Source: UBA10438 sp044238605 | GTDB taxonomy: Bacteria; Bacteroidota; Ignavibacteria; Kapaibacteriales; Kapaibacteriaceae | DNA length: 64,000 nt | Direction of reading: 5' to 3' | NCBI GenBank assembly: GCA_044238605.1 | Contig: JBIICY010000009.1 | Location: 1-64,000, forward strand | In this document: positions 1 through 10,400 of the stretch, piece after piece | How the letters are laid out: each line of letters starts with the position of its first letter | Numbering within the stretch: the stretch's first letter is position 1 | Notes under the pieces: generated by a model | Databases searched by the model: none | Seen by the model: the letters and a program-made list of their open reading frames with translations, nothing else | Told to the model about the DNA's origin: nothing | Position numbers and translations under genes: made by a program

Positions 1-1337
1 AGCTGTCCTGTCGCAGATACAACTTGCCAATGAACTGTTTCATCGGGCCATTCCCAGCGCACGGTCACAACTCCGGTTGTGGGGTTGGGGTAGAGAGCAG
101 TTTGCTGAGTGTTTGTTGCGCCACCTTGTGGTATGCCAGTAACTAGCTCATCGAAGCGCATAGCCACTAAGTATCCGGGGTATGCTAATAGATTTCGGCT
201 TCTAGCTGCAACAAAGCATCTTGTGAGGTCACGTGAGAATTGTAGATACCCTGCATGGTCGCTGTCCAAGGCTATATATCCAGGAGCAAAGCCGCCAGTA
301 GTTCGGGGCATTGATCTTGCAATAGGAATCGTATCAGGCGGTCGGTAAAAGAAACCCTCATCTATGACTTTCCCATTGATCGTGTCATTGCGATATGCGT
401 ACACAAGGCGGCCATTCCCTGATATCGCAAAACTGAGTAGATCATCTCGCATGTTGCCATTGCCACCTGTCCATTCCCAGGATCCATGAAGCTGCCATAC
501 TATCTCGCCAGTTTTAATGTCGAGTATGCTCACTCGCGGATACTGGGAAAGTCCAGATCGTGTTGTTGTACGTCCAATGATGTACCTGCCATCGGCTGAA
601 AACATCGGAAGGCTGAGTCCCTTGGCAGAAGGAAATGATCGAACCTTTGGCGTGCCAGATTGTAAATCGATGATAACATTAGAAAATGCTGCCTGGCTGC
701 TTGATGAATCAAATGACCAGAGCGACGTCCCACCTAGATTTATGATGTGCGAGGTATCGCGCTCGGAGTCATACAGCACATAAGACTTGCCTTCAATAGG
801 ATTGTGTGGTGCTGCCATCCATCTTCCATCGGGAGAAATCGCAGTGTGGTAGTCATAGAAGTATTCTACCCAGCCTAGATATTTGATGCTCTTCAACACA
901 CGTCTTTCAGGATACGACACCATCATGCTGAAAAGTGAATCTCTTCCAAAAACTGTCGAAAGCACTTTGTATCTAACAACGAGGCGTTTGCCGTATCGAT
1001 CACATTGGACCGATGAGGTTTCATAGTACACCTCCTCTGCGTTATTACCTCGAAGCAGCTCACGAAGTCCAAGACGGTCCTTTATCTCGCCTGTATTGGC
1101 ATCCATGACAATGATGTCAGACACTGTCATTCGAAAGACGACACCAGCATCTTCGGCATAATCGTGCCACGGCCCCCTGGGAGAGTCAGTCGGACTGACG
1201 TCTTTCTTGTCTTTTGTATCATAAGTCCACAGTGTATCACCGATAATCGGTGGTAATGCAAACTGTGCTACGAGGTTTTGTGTGCCCCAGAGCAGCGTGC
1301 TTAACATTGCAACTAAGGCAAGTACATACTTGAACAT
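1..1337 (-). CDS. T9SS-secreted beta-propeller protein (3' end cut by window)
   Basis: The minus-strand frame is open from an ATG at 1337 to the window edge, giving about 445 residues without a stop. It begins with a signal peptide (MFKYVLALVAMLSTLLWG..., cleavage near VAQF). The middle reads as repeated WD40-like blades, with phrases such as SPDGRWMA, SADGRYIIGR and ILDIKTGEIVW. Near the window edge it enters a typical T9SS sorting domain (ALYPNPTTGVVTVRWEW). The product is therefore probably exported by Sec, then carried across the outer membrane by T9SS. The propeller's ligand cannot be told from sequence. The last part of the sorting domain lies outside the window. Confidence 0.8.
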   Translation of the reverse strand, partial: MFKYVLALVAMLSTLLWGTQNLVAQFALPPIIGDTLWTYDTKDKKDVSPTDSPRGPWHDYAEDAGVVFRMTVSDIIVMDANTGEIKDRLGLRELLRGNNAEEVYYETSSVQCDRYGKRLVVRYKVLSTVFGRDSLFSMMVSYPERRVLKSIKYLGWVEYFYDYHTAISPDGRWMAAPHNPIEGKSYVLYDSERDTSHIINLGGTSLWSFDSSSSQAAFSNVIIDLQSGTPKVRSFPSAKGLSLPMFSADGRYIIGRTTTRSGLSQYPRVSILDIKTGEIVWQLHGSWEWTGGNGNMRDDLLSFAISGNGRLVYAYRNDTINGKVIDEGFFYRPPDTIPIARSMPRTTGGFAPGYIALDSDHAGYLQFSRDLTRCFVAARSRNLLAYPGYLVAMRFDELVTGIPQGGATNTQQTALYPNPTTGVVTVRWEWPDETVHWQVVSATGQ

Positions 1338-1501
1338 ATACACCCTTTCGTGATAACAAACCGTGAATAAGACAACATGACATTGCCGAATAGCTACAAT
1401 GTATTTGGCTTGTAGGGGAAACTCTTGAATGGATTCAAAGAAACCAATGTATAAAATGATGATTTTCGGACAGCGATTTTTGCCACAAAATGTGGACTCA
1501 T

Positions 1502-1664
1502 GAGGTCCCTCGCTTCGCTCGGGATGACGCACCGTGCAACGTGGGTTAAAACAAAGCGGGCGCGCCAAAGGCGCGCCCGCTCATGAAAAACAAATTTGGT
1601 GCGTCATCCCGAGCCGCGCTAGCGGCGAGGGACCTCGCTGTTCGCTGTTCGCTGCTCGCTGCTA
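1502..1664. repeat. Composite extragenic repeat: inverted arms, GC hairpin, heptad array
   Basis: Two arms, GAGGTCCCTCGC...GGGATGACGCACC (about 1502-1533) and its inverted counterpart GGTGCGTCATCCC...GAGGGACCTC (about 1598-1636), enclose a perfect hairpin. Four heptads of GCTG(T/C)TC type follow at 1637-1664, ending just before the peroxiredoxin stop codon. This resembles bacterial REP-type dispersed extragenic repeats. The rest of the 330-bp gap (1338-1501) holds the upstream region of the propeller gene, with no box I trust. Confidence 0.75.
1555..1581. other. Perfect GC hairpin (12-bp stem, AAA loop)
   Basis: AGCGGGCGCGCC at 1555-1566 and GGCGCGCCCGCT at 1570-1581 are exact reverse complements around AAA. 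It lies between the arms of the composite repeat. It could terminate transcription from the peroxiredoxin gene, but there is no clear T-tract on either side, so I call it a hairpin only. Confidence 0.8.
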
Positions 1665-1666
1665 AT

Positions 1667-2140
1667 CTACGCTGCTGCTTCTACTGCTGCGTATACCGCA
1701 TCATAATCTGGTTCAACGCCTGGGTTGGCTGTTACTTCGGCGAAGGAGATTGTGCCGTTGGTGTCGATCACGAAGGTTGCGCGGACTGAGCGCGTGAGGC
1801 CTTCGATGCCGGCAAAGTTGTGCAGGGCAACATCATACTTGTTGATCGCGTCGAGGTTCCAGTCTGAAAGAATTGGGAAGTGCAGATCATTAGCGGCTGC
1901 AAATGCCTTGTTTGAGAATGGCAGATCGGCTGCAACACCAATCACAGTTGCATTCATACCATTGAGGCGCTGGAGAGCCCCTTGAAATGTGCAGAGTTCT
2001 GCCTGACACACACCAGTGAATGATGCAGGGAAGAAGGCGAGAACGACCTTTTGTCCTTTGAACGACGACAGCGACACTGGCTGCATGTCTGCGTTGAGAA
2101 GTGTAAAATCTGGCGCTGTTGTACCTGTTGCGAGTGCCAT
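1667..2140 (-). CDS. Peroxiredoxin (BCP/PrxQ or AhpE type)
   Basis: A thiol peroxidase of 157 residues that reduces hydrogen and organic peroxides in the cytoplasm. The active-site signature PxxxTxxC is present (P38-A-S-F-T-G-V-C45). Cys50 lies five residues after the peroxidatic Cys45, the spacing of PrxQ/BCP resolving cysteines. The ATG at 2140 is preceded by GGAG at good distance and the protein starts directly at MALATGTTAPDF, so the longer upstream reading is not the real start. It is transcribed alone, divergent from an amino-acid permease, with a 148-bp region between the two starts. Confidence 0.9.
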   Translation of the reverse strand: MALATGTTAPDFTLLNADMQPVSLSSFKGQKVVLAFFPASFTGVCQAELCTFQGALQRLNGMNATVIGVAADLPFSNKAFAAANDLHFPILSDWNLDAINKYDVALHNFAGIEGLTRSVRATFVIDTNGTISFAEVTANPGVEPDYDAVYAAVEAAA

Positions 2141-2288
2141 GAGAATCTCCAAGTTGAATGATGATAAAGTGTTTTTGTTCGAAGTTGAGTGCAAACGTAC
2201 GGAGCACCGAGAACATTTGAGCTCTGTATGAAGTTTCCCTGTATATATTGCGAAGCCAACATCGAATTGTAAACTAGGGGAGACGCGC

Positions 2289-3740
2289 ATGGCGTTTGAA
2301 TTACGGTTTCGTAAAGACATTTCGCAGCTTCAGAGTGATGCAGCTCATAATACAGAGCTAAAGCGCACACTGGGTCCGATTAACTTGATCAACCTTGGCA
2401 TTGGTGCCATCATCGGAGCTGGTTTATTCTCGCTAACGGGAATTGCAGCCGCAGAGCATGCGGGGCCTGCTGTATCGCTCTCCTTTGTGATCGCAGCGAT
2501 CGGATGTGCCTTTGCAGGCTTGTGCTATGCTGAGTTTGCAGCAATGATTCCCGTAGCAGGCAGTGCATATACATATGCCTATGCGACAATGGGTGAGTTG
2601 TTTGCATGGATCATTGGCTGGGACTTGGTTCTCGAGTATGCCGTAGGTGCTTCTACCGTTGCCGTTTCGTGGTCGGCTTACCTGGCAAAATTCTTAGCCT
2701 ACTTTAAAATCCAATTGCCTACAGCATTTGCAATGTCATATTGGCAAACTCCGCCCGGGTCTGCTGAGCATGGAATCGTGAACCTGCCTGCGATGATCAT
2801 CGTGTTTGCCGTGTCGCTGCTGCTGATTCGTGGTATACAGGAATCGGCTCGTGCCAATGCATTCATCGTTGGACTCAAGGTTGCCGTGGTGATCATCTTT
2901 ATTGGTCTGGGCTTTGCCTATATCAATGCCGACAACTACGCTGAGTTTATTCCTGCCAACACAGGTGCATTCGGACATTTCGGATGGAGCGGTGTTCTCA
3001 AGGCTGCGGGTATGGTATTCTTTGCATTTATCGGATTTGATGCAGTATCCACTGCAGCGCAAGAAGCGAAGAATCCTCAGAAAGACATGCCGATTGGAAT
3101 CCTTGGCTCGCTGATCATCTGCACGATTCTCTACGTGTTGTTCTCGTTCGTTATGACTGGTGTTGCCAATTACAAAGAGTTTGCTGGTGTAGCCGCCCCT
3201 GTTGCTGTTGCCATCGAAAAGATGGGTGTGTCGTGGTTGGGACCAGCGATCAATCTTGCGATCATTGCAGGATACTCAAGCGTTATTCTTGTGATGCTTC
3301 TTGGACAGTCTCGCGTGTTTTACACAATGTCGAAGGACGGACTCCTTCCGAAGCTCTTCTCGGACACTCATCCAAAGTACAAGACTCCATGGAAGTCTAA
3401 CCTACTCTTTGCTCTCGTTGTAAGCTTGTTCGCAGGTTTTGCACCGATCGCACTTGTTGGTGAGATGACGTCTGTTGGAACACTGTTTGCATTCGTAGTT
3501 GTCTGCGCAGCAGTATTGATCTTGCGCTACAAAGAACCAAATCGGGAGCGTCCCTTCAAGACACCTCTTGTGCCGCTGATCCCAATTCTCGGCATTTTGT
3601 CGTGCGGCGCGTTGTTGGTCTCACTCTGCTTGAGTGACTATCTCCACTTCATGCGACTGGTTGTCTGGTTGGCTATCGGGCTCGTGTTCTACAATGTCTA
3701 TGGAAAGAAGAACTCACTTGTGCGCAAGGCACAGGCATGA
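2289..3740 (+). CDS. APC-family amino-acid permease (cationic amino-acid transporter type)
   Basis: A 483-residue inner-membrane protein with about 12 to 14 hydrophobic segments. The first membrane helix carries the conserved APC glycine motif (LGIGAIIGAGLF, residues 36-47). The segment FFAFIGFDAVSTAAQEAKNPQKDMPIG is diagnostic of the cationic amino-acid/APC branch. It should import an amino acid by proton coupling; the substrate cannot be assigned. The ATG at 2289 follows a GGGGAGA stretch. Its last four bases (ATGA) overlap the start of the next permease, so the two are translationally coupled. Confidence 0.9.
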   Translation: MAFELRFRKDISQLQSDAAHNTELKRTLGPINLINLGIGAIIGAGLFSLTGIAAAEHAGPAVSLSFVIAAIGCAFAGLCYAEFAAMIPVAGSAYTYAYATMGELFAWIIGWDLVLEYAVGASTVAVSWSAYLAKFLAYFKIQLPTAFAMSYWQTPPGSAEHGIVNLPAMIIVFAVSLLLIRGIQESARANAFIVGLKVAVVIIFIGLGFAYINADNYAEFIPANTGAFGHFGWSGVLKAAGMVFFAFIGFDAVSTAAQEAKNPQKDMPIGILGSLIICTILYVLFSFVMTGVANYKEFAGVAAPVAVAIEKMGVSWLGPAINLAIIAGYSSVILVMLLGQSRVFYTMSKDGLLPKLFSDTHPKYKTPWKSNLLFALVVSLFAGFAPIALVGEMTSVGTLFAFVVVCAAVLILRYKEPNRERPFKTPLVPLIPILGILSCGALLVSLCLSDYLHFMRLVVWLAIGLVFYNVYGKKNSLVRKAQA

Positions 3741-5191
3741 GTTTCCGCCGTACGCTCGGACTCTTTGACTCTACAATGATTGTCGCCGGATCCATGATTG
3801 GGTCCGGCGTTTTCATAGTAAGTGCAGACGTTGCACGTACAGTAGGTTCGCCAGGCATGATGCTTGTTGTCTGGCTAGTTACGGGGCTTATGACGCTTAT
3901 TGCGGCGCTCACGTATGGAGAGCTTGCAGGACTCTATCCGCATGCTGGCGGACAGTATGTCTACCTGCGCGAGACATTCGGCAAACTACCAGGGTTCTTG
4001 TACGGTTGGACACTCTTCACGGTGATTCAGACAGGAACAATCGCTGCCGTGGGGATGGCTTTCGCCAAGTACACATCGCAACTGGTGCCAGCACTCGGAG
4101 AATCCAATGTGCTGTTTACCATTGGCCCCCTGCAGGTGAATGCGGCACAGCTGTTTGCCATCGCGAGTATCGTAGGATTAACATCTCTGAATGCACGAGG
4201 ACTGTCTCTCGGCAAGCTGATCCAAAACACCTTTACCACGACCAAGATCATTAGCGTTGTGGCCATAGCGATTGCTGGCATTGTCTATGGTATCTCGAAT
4301 GGTACATTCTCTGCGAACATAGCCTCACTTTGGACGGATGCCGTTACGCCAGTTGTGCCGCAGCTGAGTTCTGATGAATACAACAGTCTTGGTTTCGCAG
4401 CGCGGAACGGTATACCGCTTCTTGCAGCCATCGCCGTTGCAATGGTTGGTACAGTATTCTCAAGCGATGCATGGAACAACATAACGTTTGCCGCAGCCGA
4501 GGTTAAGGAACCTACCAAAACGATACCACGTGCGCTCTCTATTGGCGTTGTACTCGTGACAGCACTATATCTGCTCACCAACCTTGCGTTCGTTGCAGTT
4601 ATGCCTGTTGTGCAGGATCCGCACGGGGCAACAGCCTTTGAGCGTGGCATCGCATTTGCAACCAACGATCGTGTTGGTGCCGCCGTGGCTGATGTGATCT
4701 TCGGTGGCACAGGGGCAGTTATCATGTCAGTACTGATCATGATCTCTACCTTTGGTTGTAACAACGGGATTATCCTAAGTGGCTCTCGCGCATACTATGC
4801 GATGGCTCAGGATAAACTCTTCTTTGCAAAGGCAGCCCAGCTGAATGAACGGGGCGTACCAGCATACTCGCTTTGGATGCAGGCCATATGGGCAAGCGTT
4901 TTATGCCTTAGCGGACGATACGGCGATCTCCTCGATTACGTTGTGTTTGCCGTGCTCCTCTTCTACATCCTAACGGTACTCGGAGTATTCAAGCTGCGCA
5001 TTACGCAGCCTAATCTCGAACGCCCAATAAAAGCCGTTGGATATCCTGTGCTCCCAGCACTGTACATCGTTGCAGCACTTGTGATTTGCGTGTCGCTGCT
5101 GATCTACAAACCACACTATAGCCTGCCCGGACTTGTAATCGTGGCAATTGGCATCCCCGTCTACTTCATTTGGAACCGTCGCTCTACCTAG
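3737..5191 (+). CDS. APC-family amino-acid permease (second of pair)
   Basis: A 484-residue membrane protein with APC signatures: GSMIGSGVF in the first helix (residues 18-26), the TYGELAGLYPHAGGQYVYLRE block, and the NARG loop of LAT-like exchangers and permeases. Relative to its neighbour it looks like a different APC subfamily rather than a recent duplicate. Translation starts inside the stop of the upstream permease (ATGA at 3737-3740). The pair may import two amino acids or act as uptake and exchange; this is inference. Confidence 0.9.
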   Translation: MSFRRTLGLFDSTMIVAGSMIGSGVFIVSADVARTVGSPGMMLVVWLVTGLMTLIAALTYGELAGLYPHAGGQYVYLRETFGKLPGFLYGWTLFTVIQTGTIAAVGMAFAKYTSQLVPALGESNVLFTIGPLQVNAAQLFAIASIVGLTSLNARGLSLGKLIQNTFTTTKIISVVAIAIAGIVYGISNGTFSANIASLWTDAVTPVVPQLSSDEYNSLGFAARNGIPLLAAIAVAMVGTVFSSDAWNNITFAAAEVKEPTKTIPRALSIGVVLVTALYLLTNLAFVAVMPVVQDPHGATAFERGIAFATNDRVGAAVADVIFGGTGAVIMSVLIMISTFGCNNGIILSGSRAYYAMAQDKLFFAKAAQLNERGVPAYSLWMQAIWASVLCLSGRYGDLLDYVVFAVLLFYILTVLGVFKLRITQPNLERPIKAVGYPVLPALYIVAALVICVSLLIYKPHYSLPGLVIVAIGIPVYFIWNRRST

Positions 5192-5231
5192 TCCCTAGTC
5201 CCTAGTCCCTAGTCCCTAGTCCCTAGTCCCT
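5187..5231. repeat. Tandem 7-bp repeat array (CCCTAGT)n
   Basis: Five perfect CCCTAGT units at 5193-5227 with partial units on either side, 45 bp in all. The first partial unit includes the stop codon of the upstream permease. It fills the whole gap between two convergent genes. Confidence 0.95.
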
Positions 5232-5237
5232 GAGATT

Positions 5238-7355
5238 CTACCTCATCACCGCCAACGCCTTCACCATCGTCTGGCTGCGTGTCTTCACAACAATCTGGTA
5301 GCCCCCTGCAGCAAGATCACTTACATCGAAGCCGATGCTGTGGGAGCCCCCTGAGAGCATATCGAAGTCTTGCTGACGGACGATTGAGCCGGTGATGTCG
5401 GCTATGTATACCGTTACGGCTGAAGCAGCAGGAAGGTACAGATCAACATTCACTGACTGAGATGCCGGGTTGGGGCCAATCGCAACATCGAATGAGGTGT
5501 TGATGTCGCCCTCGGCTACATCTGTGGTAACAACACTTGCAGTGCGCCCCTTACCCATCTCATGATAGGAACCGCTGGCAAGCTGACGCAGTGCGAGGGT
5601 CTTGACCATGTATTCGAGCGTGCCGTCGTTAACAAGAGAATCCCTGTATGTAAGCTTCGTTGTCATCGTAGGAGTAAGGAGCGTCCACTTCTTTACGCCC
5701 GCCTTTCTGCGGTACACGAGGTAGCCTGCTGCTTCTGGACCCGGCGCATTCCAGACCAGGTTTACGATGTTGGGATATTCTGTTGATGCAGTTAGCGTGG
5801 CGATCTGCGGCACCGGCATTGTAGAAGCTCGCAATGTTGGGTCGCCCATCAGAGCAATATGAACTTGCCTGTCGCCGGCAGCGGCAATACTATTGCCTTG
5901 TGCAGTGATAAACACGTTTGGAATGTAATTGCCCAGCTGACCGCCAACGATTGTCTGATTGTTTTGGGAAAGCTTGAGACCGTAGCCGATCGTCTCACCA
6001 AGTGCCATGTGGTGGATATACCAGTGCGGACGTCCCGACCAGCCGCATGTGAGCACTCGTGGGTTCGAGGCAAGAGTTGCACGCATGAAGTTGTTCTTTG
6101 TATCCCAGTCTCCAAAGTAGCTGCCGAACATCATCGTAAAGACAGCATTCACAGGCTTAGTTGTCATGTCTGTTGAGTTGCCCACGCCCCCTGCAGACAC
6201 ATCTGTACCGCCGCCACAGCCGTATGCAAGAAGTGAAACCTTAGGGCCGGCAAGATCTGTGAAGATATCTCCTGCGCGCACGGCCGTATCACCACCGAAG
6301 ACCGAGAATGTGCGCCAAGCACTTGCTGCAAACACTTCGCCATAGGTGCCGAAGTTGTCGTCGATTACGCCCCCTACAGCCACATTCCATTGATTTGAGC
6401 GGTACTCGTTATTCTTCTTGAAGTAGGCACGCAGAAGTTCCAGCTCACTCGCTGTGAATGCAGGAAGATTGTAAAAATCGATACGACCAACGGGGATGTC
6501 AACTTCAGTACTAAACTGACTCTGATCATACTTGCCGTCACCTGGTACATTGTTGTTCGACGGACGGCTCGTATTCGCCTGGTTTGCGATACGGTCTGTG
6601 TAATTACCGTTATGATCACCATAAATCCCGTCTGCAGGCCATGCGCCGATGTGATCGGGGTGTCCGTCGGGATAGATCGTGCCAGAATATGGCACGGCTA
6701 CGCGTCCAACAAGCACTATAGATCCAATGTCTCTCGGTCCGCCATCCCATTCTTCCTTGATCACCGCCCGAGCACGTTTCACGGCATTCGAATCGAATTT
6801 CTCTGCACGTGGCACATTGCGAATTGTTACGTCCCAGCCCTCGTTTTCGAGGTCTGTTTGAAATGTTGCGAGCTCGGACGAAAGTGCTGAACGAAGCGTA
6901 GAGTCAACAAGCACCAGTGCACGCTCTCGCGGCGCGGGAGCTGCCTGGATGCCTGCATGAATGTAACCCGTTGCATACCATTCGGTAAACTTTGGTTTTC
7001 CTGTGGCGGAGTCTATGCCGTTCTGCTTCTTGTTGTAGCGCAGCAGACGGTACTCGAAGGCCTCTCCGGGGCGTACATCGGTATCCGTCCACGACGTACC
7101 GGCACCAACCACAGAATCCCGCATATCAGCCGGGAACCTGGCAGTCTCTTTGGCTTTGCGCCAAATGTAGACTACCTGCTGGCTTGCATCCTTTGCCCAT
7201 GTGAGCTTGATCGAAGGTGAGGGGGCAACGGTTACTGCAGCCGAGACCATAACGGCAAATTCTCTTGGGGTCTGGGCATGACTCGTAACTGCAGCGGTAA
7301 GAAACATTGTAAGAGCTGCAGCAGCAACGGAAAACAGGCGTATGGATGATGTCAT
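5238..7355 (-). CDS. Gingipain-fold (C25-like) T9SS protein, probably catalytically inactive
   Basis: A 705-residue secreted protein. The ATG at 7355 gives a clean signal peptide (MTSSIRLFSVAAAALTMFL...SHAQ). In order: a fibronectin-type-III-like domain (about 30-135), a caspase/gingipain-like domain (about 150-480) with RALVLVDST and SIVLVGRVAVPYSG strands, a second FN3-like domain (about 500-590), and a T9SS sorting tail (GPNPASQSVNVDLYL to the end). Where C25 peptidases carry Gly-His-Gly this one reads YGCGGG (Cys380). Where the nucleophile sits in an Ala-Cys-x-x-Gly-Asp context it reads MFGSYFGDWD. The usual His/Cys pair therefore seems absent. It is divergent from the large adhesin gene. 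Confidence 0.75.
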   Translation of the reverse strand: MTSSIRLFSVAAAALTMFLTAAVTSHAQTPREFAVMVSAAVTVAPSPSIKLTWAKDASQQVVYIWRKAKETARFPADMRDSVVGAGTSWTDTDVRPGEAFEYRLLRYNKKQNGIDSATGKPKFTEWYATGYIHAGIQAAPAPRERALVLVDSTLRSALSSELATFQTDLENEGWDVTIRNVPRAEKFDSNAVKRARAVIKEEWDGGPRDIGSIVLVGRVAVPYSGTIYPDGHPDHIGAWPADGIYGDHNGNYTDRIANQANTSRPSNNNVPGDGKYDQSQFSTEVDIPVGRIDFYNLPAFTASELELLRAYFKKNNEYRSNQWNVAVGGVIDDNFGTYGEVFAASAWRTFSVFGGDTAVRAGDIFTDLAGPKVSLLAYGCGGGTDVSAGGVGNSTDMTTKPVNAVFTMMFGSYFGDWDTKNNFMRATLASNPRVLTCGWSGRPHWYIHHMALGETIGYGLKLSQNNQTIVGGQLGNYIPNVFITAQGNSIAAAGDRQVHIALMGDPTLRASTMPVPQIATLTASTEYPNIVNLVWNAPGPEAAGYLVYRRKAGVKKWTLLTPTMTTKLTYRDSLVNDGTLEYMVKTLALRQLASGSYHEMGKGRTASVVTTDVAEGDINTSFDVAIGPNPASQSVNVDLYLPAASAVTVYIADITGSIVRQQDFDMLSGGSHSIGFDVSDLAAGGYQIVVKTRSQTMVKALAVMR

Positions 7356-7467
7356 AGCGGCGTCGAAAGTTGTGCAAAACAAGTACGTAAAAGTTACGAC
7401 GAATTCAGGCTCTATGAGCCTTGTGATTCGTATCTTTTCCGTGGCCATATCTCGTTAGGAATTGCTT

Positions 7468-10400
7468 ATGAGCGCTTTGATTCGCGTTCTCGTTGTGCTG
7501 GCTTTATGCTTGTCCGCTTCTCCATTGCGGGCCCAGTTTCCAGCAGGCTGTGATACCAGAAAAGAGTGTGTTGGGCAGGCGGTCTCGATGACTGTTACAT
7601 CGGGACGGAGTCAGCACTTTGTTGAGCTGGCGAAGAACCCCATCAAGATGAGGCAGACAGCACTCACATTCGAACTTTGGGCAAAGATCGACAAGCAGGC
7701 TGGTCAGCGACAGTACATAGGGGGCTTGTGGGGTCCGAACAGCGACTTTAACGACGTCTTCATTCTCTACATCGACCAGAACGACCAACTAACCTTTGAG
7801 GTGAACGGCGATGAAGGCCAGCTTTTTGCAGTAGATAACACGATCGTTCGCGCAGATGCATCTGCGCTCTATGGCGCTTGGCATCATTATGCGGCCGTCT
7901 TTGATGGCACAACCCAGACAGTATCATTGTTTATCGATGGTGTACTTGCTGCTGGCCCCGTGCGGAATTCAACCTATCCGACAAACTACCTTCGTCCGCT
8001 AGACAGAGGCGATCTTCCTCTACTCATCGGCTCCTTCAACGGTGTAGCAGATAATGCGAATCTCAACCGCACGCTCAAGGGCATGGTGGATGAAGTTCGC
8101 ATCTGGGAACGAGCATTAGATTCGGCAACCATATTCTGTCAGAAGGATCGTTCACTTAACGGCAATGAATCTGGTCTTCGTGTATATCTGCGCTGCAACG
8201 AATCTGTAAACAACATTACATCCTTGTGCGATGCCACCGGAAACGGGTTTACAGGCCTCCTTCGTTCTGGTGCTTCAAATCAGCGATCCGACAGGGCCGT
8301 GCCACGAACGCTTTCCGTAACTCCTGCTTCGATCAAAGACACGATTCGATGTGATTCTGTAGCGTCGTGGACGTTTACGATTAATGATGCCGCCCCCTGC
8401 GGAAGCTCTGCAGCACTTGTTATGCGAGGACCCAATGCAGGGCGGTACAGGGTAACCCCAACGTCGGTTACGCTTACGCCGGGTGTGCCAACAACAGTCA
8501 CGGTTACATTTACCGGAACGAATGTTGGACAGATCGTAGATACTCTGGAAATACGCCCAACGAATCGCTGTGGTCTCCCGAACACGCAGGTAAAGCTCGA
8601 TCTGGTTCGCCTCACTGAGACAGGTGTTACTCGTGGATCTCTCACGTTCGATACGCTGTGGGTAGGATGTGTAGACAAGACGTACATCGATTCGACGTTC
8701 CAGATCTGCAATACATCCGACATGATCGGTCAGCCCCGTACCCTTACCATCCAAAGCATCCTGGCAAAGGAGCCAAAGAGTTACCAGGTTGTGGGTGTTA
8801 CATGGCCGATACTACTTCCACCAGGACAATGTACCACGCTGGTTGTGAGGTCCTTTGTACGCGACACAACAGCAGACTACCTGGATACACTCGAGATACG
8901 AACCGATGATCGATGCCAGCGCACGCCGATACGCATGCCAATTATTGGCAGGACGCAGGAAGTAATCTCAATCAGGAATCCTGGCGGAACACGTCGAATC
9001 GACACGATGCGGTTTGAGCCCACGTGTCCGGGCCTTTTGAGTTCTCCGCAGCAGTATGTGTGGCAGAATCTTACGCTTACACCGATGCAGATTGATACGG
9101 TTATCGTACCAAAGGACTTTACGCATTATCGAATTCGATTCCCAGCTATTCTACAGCCGAAGACTGGACAGTCTCCTATAGCTGTGCGATTTCTCCCGCG
9201 TCAGCCGGGTACGGTGTTCGATTCGATCATCATCAAAACCAGCATTCAGGGCTGTAGGATCGAAAAGAAGATCTATGTTTCTGGGCGCGGACTTGATAAC
9301 AAAGTTGAGTGGTCTGTCAATGGCTTGGTAGACTTCGGAAACGTGATCGTGGGTCAGCAAAAGACGCTCCAGATCCGTGCACGCAACAACAGTAAATTCG
9401 ACGCCCTTTCTGTGGCACTCTATGTTGAACGGGGCGAAGCATTCGCACTCCTCGGCGGTACTGGTAGAACGATTCAGCCGGGAGATTCGGTGCTCATTCC
9501 AGTAACGTTCCGTCCAACCGATTCGTTGGATTACATCGACAAGCTGTGTTTGTTCGAGACACGCTGCTATACGGTAGACTGCATCGACCTTCGTGGTAAG
9601 GGCGTGCTGGAGACATTCCGCTTTCAGCCCCTTGTAATGGAAACACAAAACGTGATCTCGTGTCAGTCGCGCGAAGATTCGGTCTTTATAGTGAACATGA
9701 CCAACTCTACACGCACAATTGACTCACTTCGGTTCGTTGATCAAAGTGGTGGGCGCTTGGTCATTACGGATCCGCCAGGGGGCATCGACGGTAAGTCATT
9801 TACCATTCCTGCGCGGGATTCACTCAGGATCCTAACGCGGTATACGCCGAATGATCCTTCCAGGGATAGGGCAGACAGGGCATATATCCGCTTCCGTGAC
9901 GCATCAAGAGCCGAATGGCAGGTGCAGCTCATCGGCACCTCCGTGGCACCGAAGATCTTCATTACGCAGCTCACGGCCTTTGGCGTTGTAGAAGTTGGAG
10001 ATGTAAAACAGCAGCAGCTGATTCTTGAGAATACGTCTTCTCTACCGGTCCGCATTGACTCATTAGCAATTGGTGCAGGCTTTACGATCATCTCAACCAG
10101 CAGACCAATTCCGTTGACCTTAGCGCCGCGCGACTCAATCCGCATTGTTGTAGAATTCCGACCAACTGCAGCGAAAGATTATTCAGCTGATCTAACTGCC
10201 TATTCTTCAGATCCCTGTGTGGTAGTAGGTACCGGTAAGCTCTCGGGTAGAGGCGTGATCATCAAGCTCGAAAGCGCACTTAGCCTTGTCAATTTTGGAT
10301 ACACAAGACCATGCGAATGCGTTGAACGTTCAATCGAAATGCTGAACGGCTCATTACGATTCGATATGACGATCGATTCGATCTGGATTGATTCTGTTGG

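Noticed and set aside
1555..1581. Intrinsic terminator
   Set aside because: The stem is strong, but no T-tract follows on either strand and it sits within a repeat element; recorded as a hairpin only.
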